Shown one piece after another: positions 1 through 11,199 of a stretch of DNA of 64,000 nt. A program made the position numbers and the translations under genes. The stretch lies in NCBI GenBank assembly GCA_905221605.1, contig CAJNDS010002080.1:1331596-1395595 (forward strand), given 5' to 3'. How positions within the stretch are numbered: the stretch's first letter is position 1; each line of letters starts with the position of its first letter. The notes beneath the pieces are model-generated. The model made no database searches, was not told the origin of the DNA, and was given only the letters and a program-made list of their open reading frames with translations. Source of the DNA: Symbiodinium natans. Its lineage: Eukaryota > Sar > Dinophyceae > Suessiales > Symbiodiniaceae.

Positions 1-3000
1 CTGTAGCGGCAAAACAGGCAGAGCTGAAAGAGGTCATGGACATGGTGGCTGACCTTGAGGCACAGCTTCACGAGGCCAACGAGAAGGCCAAGGAGCTTCA
101 GAGAAATCAGAAAGACTGCGCTGCCAAGCTTGCCCGAGCTGAGAAGTTGATCGATGGGCTGGGAGGAGAGCAGGCAAGTTGGACCGCAAAGAGCAAGAAG
201 CTGGGTCTGGACTACAACAATCTGACTGGAGACATCTTGATCGCTTCTGGAATTCTTGCATACCTGGGGGTATTCACAAGTGCATACCGCAAAGAAGCTT
301 GCGATGGATGGCTGCAGAAGTTGTCTGACTTGAAAATCCCAGCCAGCAAGGAGTTCAGCCTGCAGAGCCTAGGCATGAAAGCTTGGGGAGTATCCTGAAC
401 AGGGCTTTGTTCCAGCGTTTCATCTAAGCTTCTAAACGTTGACATGAACGAGTGTTTGGTGCTGTCTCCTCGCTGAGGAAGTGTATCGGAGACGAGGTGA
501 AGATCCGTCAGTGGGTCATCGAGTACTTGCCGAATGACTCGCTGTCCATTGACAATGCCATCATCTTGGATAACTCGCGCCGTTGGCCTCTGATGATCGA
601 CCCGCAGATGCAAGCCAACAAGTGGACCAAGAAAAGCAATCCTGACATCAAAGCCCTGCGTCTCAACATGCCATACATCCGAGATCTGGAGAACTGCATC
701 CAGTTTGGCACGCCCGTCCTCATTGAAAACATCGAGGAATCTCTGGATGCGATTCTTGATCCTGTTCTGCAGAAGGCGACATTCAAGCAGGGAACGCTCA
801 CGATGGTCAGACTGGGTGACTCCACCATCGAGTGGTCCAAGGACTTCAAGCCCACTGCTCTGCAAAGCATCAGCGGTTTCATGTTTCCGCGTTAGGTTGA
901 TGGCACATATCTAGACGCGCAGAGAAGCACTTAAATTCAGCGAGCCGAGGCTCTTCATCACAACGAAGTTGCCCAATCCTCATTTCCCGCCTGAGATCTG
1001 TGTCGCAGTCAGCATCCTGAACTTCATGGCCACGCAGGATGGCCTTCAGGATCAGATGCTTGGAATCGTTGTGGCTGCAGAGGAGCCAGCGACGGAGGAG
1101 AAGCGCGTGAACCTGGTGATTGAGTCTGCCAAGGCGAAGGCACAGCTGAAGGACCTTGAGGACAAGATCCTACAGCTTCTGAGTTCTTCGACAGGAAACA
1201 TCTTGGATGATGAGGAGCTCATTGAGACTTTGTCCAGCTCCAAGATTATGGGCACGAAGATCGAGGAGCAAGTGAAGCAGCAGGAGATTACGGCTGTCCA
1301 GATCGCAGAGGTCAGGCAAGTCTACAAGCGCCCTGGTCAGGAAGTCACCTCTGTTACTCGATGCAGCACCGTAAATAGGGGCAAGTCGTCGTAGACTTTG
1401 AGGTATCATGCGCTGCGGTGTGCTGCCTTGTACTTCATCATCGGCGACCTGTGCATCGTTGATCCCATGTACCAGCACTTTGGTGGCATCCGCAATCTGA
1501 GCTCCATGTGGGGTTGAACCAAACCCTAAACCCTAAACCCGAAACCTGCTTTCAGGTTCTCTCTGGATTGGTTCATCGCCATGTTCAACCAGTCCATCAG
1601 GCTGGGATGGCTTTGGCTTTCCTCTTATGACCTTATGCTTAGAGGTTAGGGGTTTAGGGTTTAGGGTTTTCCGATTATGCTTTCCCCCTGTTTTCCTGTT
1701 TTCGGGGAAGGATGGCGGAGCCAAAGGAAAGCAAGGACGAGCGCTTTGCAGAATTGTTCCGCTCCTTCATCCAGCTCCTTGGCATGGAAGTCCAACGCCT
1801 TTTCGCGTGGGGATTCTTCGTCGTGCCGCTCACGTCGCTGCAACAGCGACATGTGTCAGCCGCGCTTAGGCGCTTCAACTTTCACTCATGCTGACAGACC
1901 TGCCATCCATACACCAGGCTGCTCTTCATCATGGTCTGCCGTGGCCTCTTCGAGAAGGACAAGCTGCTGTACTCTGTCGCTCGCCGTGAATACACACAGA
2001 GGACAGAATATAGAAGAGATTGCGAAACCAGCAGGTAGAAAGCTTCTCTGAGGTCATGCTCTGTCTGAAGTGCCAAGAGATGGAGAAAGAGCTCAAGCTG
2101 AACGAAGTGATGGCTCTGCTTACAGGCACGGGTGCAGATGTTGCAGCTGCGTTCTCACAGGTTGGCAGAAGTACTCTTGAACAAAATCGGTGCCCTTTGC
2201 AGGCCTGCCTGGTGGTGCGAAGGAAGAGAAGCCAGCTGATTCAGGCAGTTGAGAGAGCCGAACTGTGCTTTCCCCTCACTACTCACGGCAACCGCTCTCA
2301 GGGTGGCTCACTGCTGTGAGCTGGAATCGTATCAACCAGCTGCAGACTCTGGGTGATGTCTTTGATGGCTTCGTGGGAGAGTTCGCTGCGAACATCAAGC
2401 AATGGCAGGACTTCTGAGCATGTTTGGAAGCACGGCACTAGACACACAACACCAGAACTGTTGCCAGGAAGTGTTCGACAGCGATGTGCCTTCCGAAGTT
2501 GAGTGGCCCAACAACTTCAAGCTGCCACCTAGCTGCGCTCGTTTACCGGTCATGAGCTGCAACATGAGATCCAAAACCTGGGCCCAGGAAGTGCAGCCCT
2601 TTGCAGAAGGCACTTCTCCTTTTCGCACTCCGCCCAGACAGCACAGTGGGTGCCCTGATGAGCGTCGTCCAGGACACCGTCTCTATGTTTCCTCCAAATC
2701 CGAACGCTGCCAGAAAGGCTCAGTGAAGGCCCCACAGGTCACCTCGTCGCCTACCAAGCGGAGCCCCTTCCCTTTAAACCTGCACCGCCAGTCTTCCACG
2801 CTAAGCCTAAACCCCGAAACCAGGAGAAGCTGGGAACATTCTTCCTGGAGCCGCCTCCCTTGGACTTGGAGGTGGCCACTGTTTACGGGTATCTGGGTTG
2901 TGGGGCTGTGGGGCTGTGGGGCATAGGGTGGCTTCGGCTGTCAGGCTTTTTTTGGCTATGGGGTTTGCTTGCTACCCTCTTGCCAGCAGGGAGCATCCCT

Positions 3001-6000
3001 GTGGAGTGCAACTCATTGCAAGGGACTTGTGATTTGCAAGTCTCTGCAAGGGCATCGCGCCTGGGCCTCTGCTTCACCCGGGCAGGTCTGCTACAAGGAC
3101 TCGACGCCGTCAATTCCGTGCCTGGGCTGTAGATGGTGCTCGCGAAATACGCCCCTTGGGAGATGCCTTCGCTGAAACAGATGCAGACATGACAGGCTCA
3201 TTTACATTCTGGCTTCGGGCAGTGACCCCATGGCGGACATCCAGAAGTTGGCTGAAACGCCCCGCGCTGATGTGCTTGAGAGCTTGAAGGAGCTGTGAGT
3301 CACGCAAAGCGAAGCTTGAGGCTGGACATGTTGGCAAAGATCAATCCCATCAGCCTGGGACAGGGACAGGGTCCAAAGGCCTGCACGGTGGTCGGGCAGT
3401 GGTCGTGGCAGTTACGTAACGGCAGTGCAGCTCAACACTGCTGGATTCGCATGGTGTTAGGCGATTGCCGGCATCAACGAGGGCTCGCAGTCCGGAAAGT
3501 GGGTGCTCCCACTCTTGAGTCAGTCAAGTCTCCTTCCTGATGTGCTGCGTATCATCTGGACGCGGCATGCGTGGCAGATCTAGCCTAACTATGCCTATAC
3601 TTCGAACGCAGCAATGTGCAAAGGCACACCAGTGCCTCGAGTAGGTATGCAGAAGGCAGTCTGACTCTGTGGCCATGTATGCAGGTGCTGTTGCAAAACT
3701 GCCACTTGGCACCCAGCTTCATGCCCACTCTCGAGTCCATCGTTCGCGCCTCAGACACTGCCAGAGCTCATCACAAGAGCTCAAAAGCCCATGGCATAGC
3801 AACTTCCAAACCGCCTGCATCCGCTCTCCTTTTTCCTTGATCTCATTTTAAGCCTCACTTCCAGGTCGAGAAGTTCGATCCTGAAAGCATGAATCAGGTG
3901 CCTTCGGGTGCTTTAGTGTGTGCTTTACGCTTGTGGCCCGCCATGTGACCCAATTCAGGACTTCCGTCTTTGGCTGACAGCATGCCCCTCACCGGCCTTC
4001 CCAATTTCCATTCTGCAGATGGGTGCCTGAGATACAAAGGGCCATCGATTGTGCCGCCGAAAGCTGAACACATCTGAACGCCGCAACGCTGTTCCTTTTG
4101 CAGGGTGATCTTGAACTGAGGTATTAAGATGACCATCGAGCCTCCAAAGGGTCTCAAACAAGCTTTGCTGCGAGCATACTTGGGCTTCGATGAGGAGTGG
4201 TGTTTTGGATCCAACCATGTTGCACGTTGCATGTGTTTCACATTCGTTGGTACTCTGTTCAGATCTTGCCTGTGTGTTGCCATGTGTTCTGTTCGCTCAT
4301 TCACCAGGGTCGACTCGAGTGTTTGTTGCGAGTTCTGGTTGCATCCAAGGTTCAACAGCTGCGACAAGCCAAGGGAATTCCACAAGATGCAGCACAGTAG
4401 CACCTAGACGCATGGGGGCAACAGCAGAGCACATTCTGATCACCAGAGGCTCTTTGGCCTGTGCTTCTTCCACGGACTCATTCTGGAACGACGCGGATTT
4501 GGACCTGCCAGAGTCCTGATGCTGCCGATTCCAGAGTGTTCATTCTAGCGCCGCTTCGGAACTCAGGTCGGCTGGAACGTCGCCTACGGTTTCTCCGAGC
4601 CTGACCGCGAAATCTCACGGCAGCAGCTTCGCAACTTCTTGAACGAGTTCGAGGGGGTGTCTCAGCTTGTGAAGTCAGTCTTGCCGTCAAGTTCTTCGGA
4701 CGGTATTCATATGCTGGGCAGCTCAATGTTGACTGCGTTGGTCTTGTTGGGCACGCTTCGCTGGATGTTGCAGGATGTTGCGGATGGAATGGTTACGTGG
4801 CCCCTTCTCATACCTTGCCTAATTTTCATGAAATCGGCTGCCAAGGGTGCCGTGTGTGTTGCCTGGGGCATAGTGTCATGCAACATCACACCGCCATGCA
4901 GCAGGCGGATGTAATCCATGTTGCCTGATCCTTCCTGCATAGGCTTCCTAGCGTTGATGCTCGTTGATGTGTAGATTTTTTCAGAAGACCTCGATACCTC
5001 CAGATTGGGAATGTTGGGGTATGATGGTGTCAGCTGCTTTAGTCCTCGGGCTGCTGCACTTGCCCCATGCTGATAGGTGCCCTACGCGGCCTTGAACTAC
5101 ATGGGCTCAGAGGCCAACTATGGTGGCCGGGTGACGGACAATCAGGCCAGCCTTCGGGAACAAGAACGCATGCGCGCGCACACACACACACACATGAACA
5201 GTCTCCACAAGCCTGGGTGGCCTAGATGTGATACCCTAAGCAGACAATGTTGAGCGATTGAACCGGAGACCGCACACCAGGACAGGCGGCTCATCATCAC
5301 CATTCTTCAGGCCTGGCCACGCCTCACATCTACGTCACAAGTAAGGGGCACAGTGCACAGAAGCCTTGCTGTCCCAGGACTTCTACAACCCTAAGATCCT
5401 GGAGGATGATTACAAGTTCTCAATCTCCGGTGCCTTGTAAGAGCTTTGTTGATGGTCGGTTTGTGTCGTTGCAACAAGCAGCCGAATCAAACGAGGCATC
5501 TACTATGCGCCGAAAGCTCCGGAATCCCTGAGCTTCTATTTGGAGTTTATCAGGCGCGCGTTTTTGAGCATGCGCGAACAGCAGCCATGATGTGCCACGC
5601 AGTGCCACGCAGTGGGCTTCCGGAGGTCGCTTCCGATCAGCACCACTCCAGAGGTCTTCTGGCTCCACAACAACGCCAGTTTGACTGCCGCTGGTGTCTC
5701 AGTGATTCCCAGCGTGGGTCGCAGCGTGTCGCAGCACTCGGCACGACCTTGCGACCCGCCAAGACTGAAAATTAGGCCATCAATGAAGGGCTCTACATTA
5801 CCAGGACTCGAGATGCGATTCGATGCCTCATGCGAGCCTCATGCGATCGCCGTGCGGGCAGTTGTTCTATCAGCAGTCTCACAGTTCTGCATATCCCTGC
5901 ATGATGCTAGGAGCTGCTTGTCACTCATGAGCTCGTTCGGCCAGGGACCCGAAGACAGAAGTGTAGGGTCTTGAAGGCAGCTGTGAGGCTTTGACAGGCT

Positions 6001-8455
6001 GTGCGTGGGCTGAGGTGCAAGCTCTTCAGCCGATGACGATGACGAGGGAACCAAGGTGAAGACTCCGGAGGCCCTCCTGGCCACATCTGGCTAAGACCAC
6101 GTTTTGATAAGGCCTGCGAGTGGCTCGAGTGGCCCTTCTCAGGAGAAGTACTCGGAGATTGCGAATGACATCCACACGCGGGTTCCAGCTCCTTGCCCTG
6201 CGGAATCTGCTGGCAACCTGCTTCGAGCACGAACTGACGACTGAGGAGCCTTTCGATCTGGGACATGCTCTTCGCACATACCCGGTCCGCTACGACGAGT
6301 GCTTGAACACGGTCCTACACATGGAGCTTGGCAAGTTCAACAGGTCAGGAAGTGCACCCATGAGAAAGCATGGAGCAACAGGTCCATTTGCCTATGAATG
6401 ATTGGCATCCGCGGTCTGTTCAGGCTGCTGAATCGCATCAAGGGGACTTGCAGCAACTTGATCAAGGCAGGGTGCTTCGCTTTGGTGCCAGCAGGCGTTC
6501 GGAAGTCAGTGCCCGCAGGGCGGCATGTTATCTCATCGTCCTACCAGCTTCTAGAGAAATTGTAGAGCATCCTGGAACACTAGGGTTCAGCCAAAATTCA
6601 GCATCCTTTCTCCTTGGCAGAGTCGGGGAGCAACGGGGGCACCAAGCATCTCGGCCTGTCGAAAAAGCAGGTTGAACATGGTGGAAGTAACTTCTTGACC
6701 TCGAGCGTGCTCTGTCTTCAGCCATCTTGCGAGGCGGTGAAAGGCTTGGTGGTCTTCTCGCCTGAGCTGGAGGCGGTTGCTGAGGGCTGTCCCACAGCTG
6801 CAAAATCCGCTTGATCTTTGATGTAGTTGGTCATTACTCAATTTCAAACGAGAAGCTGTTCCTGTGATGAGGCTTGACAAACGGAATCCCCGATCCATGG
6901 ATGGGAGTGTCGTATCCCTCGCTGAAGCCGCACCACACCCAGCAGCTGTCGCTGTCGCAACGTGCAATGTTTTCATTCAGTGCTGGTTCCATCAGGCTGC
7001 AGTCATACGTGGATGACTCTTGGCAATAACATAGCCGCAGCTGCATATTGCCGAACCACGATCACAAGAGCTGAAGCCAGGACTTCCTTGGCCGACTCAA
7101 GTTCATGTCGAACTGGATCAAGGACTTTGCTGCATAGCTGCTTACCCGAAACCTTAAACCCCAAACCCGACACCCTGATGGTGCCAGTGCAGCCTCGGGA
7201 TTTGCACTGGCAGGATGGCATTCCATACATGTTCTGGTTCTCGGCGTACTTCTTCCAGCAGGCATTCTTTCGGGCACGCTTTCGTGCTGTATCTGACCAG
7301 CATCCTCCCTGCCAGGCTTTCCTGACCGGTGTGCTCCAGAACTTTGCGCGAACAGACTCTGATTCGCAAAAGAATAAGTGGCAACATTGCATGTACGCCG
7401 CGCACTCCCCATGGCAGCAGCAACGGCCAGAAAAATGAGGACAAGATTGCGATCGATCGATGTATCTGGAATTTCGAGGTCAGATTTGTTTTTGCTTCGT
7501 CTGACATGCAGCTCATACTACTAATATTCCACCATCGATCCAGACTACACATGTGGACAGAGTGACAGCACGAGCTCCAGGTCCTGAAGGCTGCCTTCAA
7601 GCCTGAGGAATACCCCACCAAGGCAGGAAGAAGACCCCCCGTCACTTTGCAGGGTTTAGGGTTTAGGGTTTAGGGTTTAGGGTTCATGTCTAAACGACCT
7701 GAAGGGTGCCTACATCAACGGCTTGTTCATGGCTGGGGCCCGATGGGATGACGATGCGATGTGCGTAGAGGATTCCTTCCCCAAGGCGCGGCGTTGAGCT
7801 GTCCACAGAAAGTTGCTGTGCAAGAAGCCCGCAAGGGAAACCAGCAATATCAAGCAATATATGCGGGCCCACCAGCTTCCATCACAAACAGGTCCTGTGG
7901 GCAGAGATGTCGCCGATCTGGTTGAAGCCAGCTCACTCCTTGACCTCTCCTCGCTGAAGCAATGCTCCATATGCACAGATGCAAGTGCTACCAAGCAAGT
8001 GCCCGTCAGATAGTGCTCACGAGGTTGAGAAGTCGGAGGATGCACATGACTATGACAAGCTCTACAACGCTCCTATCATGCATGCCAGTGCAGCGACGTG
8101 CAGCGACCATGCTTGGACATAGTCACCGAGCGTTGCGCACTGAATCTAGCAAAGGCACCAATCTACAAAACGTCGGAGCGCAAGGGCGTATTGTCAACCA
8201 GTCGGAACCTTTTGACAAGCACGAGTGCAAATCGAGCCTGCCGCAACCGGGCCGATGGAAGCTTGTTTGCGTTGAGGTGGCCATTCCTCCAACTTCATCA
8301 TGTACCTGGCCATCCCACACTCCTGCAATGGAACTCACAGCAACTCAGCTTACTGCAGTCTCCAGCCAGCATGTCTTGGCAGCTTGCTGTGCCTGAAAGG
8401 CGAAGAGTTCTGGACAAAGCGCGGAGTTGCCCTCATCTCCCAGACAGACGACTAA
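1..8455 (+). CDS. Axonemal dynein heavy chain, 3' portion (many exons; 5' end outside window)
   Basis: Force-generating heavy chain of a ciliary/flagellar dynein; it hydrolyses ATP and walks on doublet microtubules. Conserved pieces appear in family order. Stalk coiled coil and AAA5 start (1-370, NLTGDILIASG). AAA5 (about 485-846, RRWPLMIDP). AAA6 (948-1320, LPNPHFPPE, GNILDDEELI). Then 1411-1474, 1556-1599, about 1919-1975, 2060-2130, 2301-2415, 2840-2871 (FLEPPPLDL), 3186-3297 (ILASGSDPMADIQK), 3318-3380 (ISLGQGQGPKA), 3684-3750 (LLQNCHLAPSFMP), 4130-4200, 4445-4500, 4562-4655 and 5080-5130 (NYGGRVTDN). C-terminal domain exons run from about 5270 to 8455, ending EEFWTKRGVALISQTDD and TAA at 8453-8455. 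The intron after 1474 has a GC donor and joins MYQ to FSLDWF. The sequence resembles single-headed inner-arm types; that subtype is inference. The family is certain, the individual exon edges are not. Confidence 0.93.
1521..1670. repeat. Two telomere-like tracts in opposite orientation flanking a dynein exon
   Basis: CCCTAAA copies at 1521-1545 and TTTAGGG copies at 1645-1670 lie in the introns on either side of the 44-bp exon 1556-1599. The orientations are inverted relative to each other. Confidence 0.9.
5178..5193. repeat. CA/CG dinucleotide microsatellite
   Basis: A short run of alternating CG then CA units inside a dynein intron. Confidence 0.85.
7650..7682. repeat. TTTAGGG interstitial telomere-like repeat
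   Basis: Almost five perfect TTTAGGG units lie in a dynein intron just upstream of the exon reading LKGAYINGLFMAGARWD (about 7690-7790). Confidence 0.93.
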
Positions 8456-8814
8456 CTTAGCAGCTTGGTTGACTTGATTTCGCTGCAGCAGCAGGTAGAA
8501 ATTTCTGAGCCAGCATTGCTATATTGGACTGTGGAGGCGAGCAGATTCAAGGAGGCATGGCTGAGATGTGGATGCTGTTTAGCAGACATCAATGCACATC
8601 AGCCGTGGTTCTGTTTTCCAACATTCCAGGCACCGCTGGAAACCATGCGTGCCTGCGTGTTTTCATACAGCTTGCATGAGCTTCTCATGGACAGACATGC
8701 GGATGTCGCTGGACATCCAGCATCCGATCCGCAGTGCCAGCAACATGGCAAGCAACCTGCCATAATAACTTTAAAGACAACCAAGTTTAACCAACCTCGT
8801 GTCCGCTAGCTCAT

Positions 8815-10150
8815 CAAGTTGGCTCAACGCGCTGAGCGCCTTGCAAGTGCGCTCAAGATGTGCCTTGCATGAAGTCGAATCGAGAGGCTGGTGCATGCGG
8901 TGTCACGCGAAAGCACACAGTGACGGGTGCATGTTGCTTTCTTCGGGTTCGTTGACGGTGCTGTGCGATACATTTCTCGGGCGGCCGCATCACCTGATCA
9001 AGCATCTTCAGTCGCTCCATCACCAGATGCAGTGTAATTACTGTTGCTGGACGGAAAGATGCAGTGCCCGAGGCCAGAGCGCATTTTCCTGGTACCGTTC
9101 CCAAGGAGCCAACATGTACTGAAGTTGTCTTACGTCGCGTGCTGGCTTTGCGCAGCGCTGTGGATGATGCAATGTCAAGGATTGATACGCATCCACTTCG
9201 TGGTCTTGACCTACGAAGACTCGAGGCAGCTTGCGCTTTGCACTTTGCCAGCCCATCCAGAGTTCTTGCCCAAGCGTTCTCCAGTGGCTCTCCAGATGTT
9301 CTCCAGATGTTCTCCAGATGTTCTCAGCATCTTTCAGTGAAGGTGGCAGAAGGCTTCGGCCTGCTGTGCCGCTGCCTTGTTGCGTCCTTGATGACCTCAC
9401 GGAGGATCAGGCCTTCACGGCCTTGATGGCCTGTACCCAATGGATGCAAAGGGCAAAGGGCCAGCATCTCCCAGCAGCAAGAGCTGTTCGGCTAGGCGAA
9501 GAGCGAGATTCATGGCCGTCTTCTCAAAGCCGCCAGAGGTTCCGGTCGAAGCCGGTGAGGCTGGAGCCTCGGGCCTTGGCGGTTTGACCTGAAAGCGCTT
9601 GCACGACACCAAATTGGAATCATGGTCATTGACGGTAGATCATACTCTCAGAACCTGTCAAGGCCAGTGTTTTCAGCAGAGCGCAGAAGTGAAACTCCTG
9701 CCTCTCGGGCCTTGTATGCCTTGAAGCGAAGGTCAAGGAGGCCTTGAAGCAAAGTTTGCAGGGCAAGCGGCTTCCTGGTGTGCCAGATCCCCAGATGGCG
9801 AGCTTGGTTTGCTAGAGGTTCATGTTCAGCCCTGCTCTAAATGCCAAAAATGCCCTCAGCCCTAAAAAGAGTGTTCTTGGAGTGTTGCTGAAGGCCAGCA
9901 CATCTCAAGCTGGATGTTGTCGGCAATGAGGTGGATGCTGTCCTGCCGAGCATCGTCACTTGCAAGTTTTCTTTCCTCGAGCAGGTTCGAATGTTCTATG
10001 CGGAAGAGGTGTGGGTTGCGGCTACATTCCGCAAGGCGTGCCAGCGCTTCAGGCCACTGCACAAGCATCCGTGTTTACAAGTGATGAGTGCCGCAGTGGA
10101 AGTTCAAGTCTGCTGCAGACCTTCATCGACCTGTAATTACCTCATGCTTC
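8815..10150 (+). CDS. Unrecognised gene, candidate exons
   Basis: I do not recognise this gene. Several short open stretches on the + strand look coding and follow AG. They are 8815-8870 (LIKLAQRAERLASALK), 9126-9270 (helical, RRVLALRSAVDDAMSRID), 9405-9590 (KGKGPASPSSKS, then Pro/Glu/Gly-rich) and 9904-10075 (LDVVGNEVDAVLPSIV, then MFYAEEVWVAATFRKACQRF). Frames change between them, as expected if introns are present. The opposite strand of 9862-10068 is also open and protein-like, so the strand of that piece is not secure. It follows the dynein stop codon by about 360 bp. No domain or function can be assigned. Confidence 0.35.
9277..9335. repeat. 12-bp tandem repeat
   Basis: The unit GTTCTCCAGATG, preceded by related variants, is repeated about three to four times within an open frame. 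Confidence 0.8.
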
Positions 10151-10159
10151 TGCAGCTGA

Positions 10160-11155
10160 TCGTATCGTTATAATATCATCGTTAAGACTTTGTGCCATTC
10201 TGCCATTCGTGCCAGTGATGAAGCACTGGGGAGCACCTGGGCGAACAGCGCCCGGACGGCTGGGTGGAGGCCCAGACTATACTGAGCCAGGACATGCCGT
10301 GGCAATATTGATTGGAGGTTGCAAGCCTGCGAATCTTTCTGGCACGAGCTCCAGGAGACGTGCGATTTGCAGTGAGACTTCGAGGGGCTGCGCCATGCTG
10401 CGCCATGCTGCGCCCCATCTGCACGCACCCTAGGAGCTGAGCACTTGTGAGGAGGGCGAGGCTCGGTTATTGTCAGGGAGAAGCCACCTGTGCTGCGATT
10501 GGCCCGAGAGTTCTCAGGTCATCATCTTGTGCCAGGACGCAGACGGGCAGCTTCTTGACTGCAGCTTCCGCGTTCCCAATCGTACACTGAAAAAGACCCT
10601 TGAATCACCAAAAAACACCCAATGCCCTTTGCACGCCAGGTCTGGAGAGGCGGCCTTGGAGGCCGGATTTAGTGGGCAGAACCGCCCCCTCCCCTCCCCC
10701 CCCCATGCCCCGTTTGGCCCCCGCGCCTTCCTTTCTTGCCAGGCCTTAGCAGCACAGAACGTTTCGCGATTGGTGATTCTTCCGCACATGGACGAGCTTC
10801 TTGGCACATCAGAACCTCTTTCCGTAGACTGGATGCAGTGAAGCCCGTATCGGACAACACAGGCCCAGATCAGAAAACTTGATTCGAACCGGCCATAACC
10901 GTAGCTGAGGTTGAGCGCGACAGAGCGAGCAAGGCTTTGCGACCAATTCCAAATGCGCGTGGCTCTCAGGTCTTGCAAAACTTGAGTCGCACCCTTGTGG
11001 TGTCTTGTAGTGGAGGTCGAATCAGTTTTGGCTCGGTGTTGGACTCATGGCTTGTTTGCCAAGCAGCGCTTGCACGAAGCATCCGAAGCCCAACTATTGC
11101 TGTTGAGGCACCGCTCGCCCCTGCTCAGAGAATTGTGATCCTGCGCAGAACTTGG
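10160..11155. other. No convincing gene; scattered weak open stretches
   Basis: Open frames here (for example 10470-10841 +) are Pro/Arg/Ser-rich and lack conserved motifs. A C-rich tract lies near 10690-10705. The piece around 10895-10990 (VERDRASKALRPIPNARG) may be an exon of the coiled-coil gene that follows. Confidence 0.4.
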
Positions 11156-11199
11156 ACAATTTCCGCTTGAGGGGGGGGGTGTTGTCGGACTCGGGCTTG

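Noticed and set aside
212-865. 217-codon minus-strand ORF
   Set aside because: Shadow of conserved dynein AAA5 exons on the + strand.
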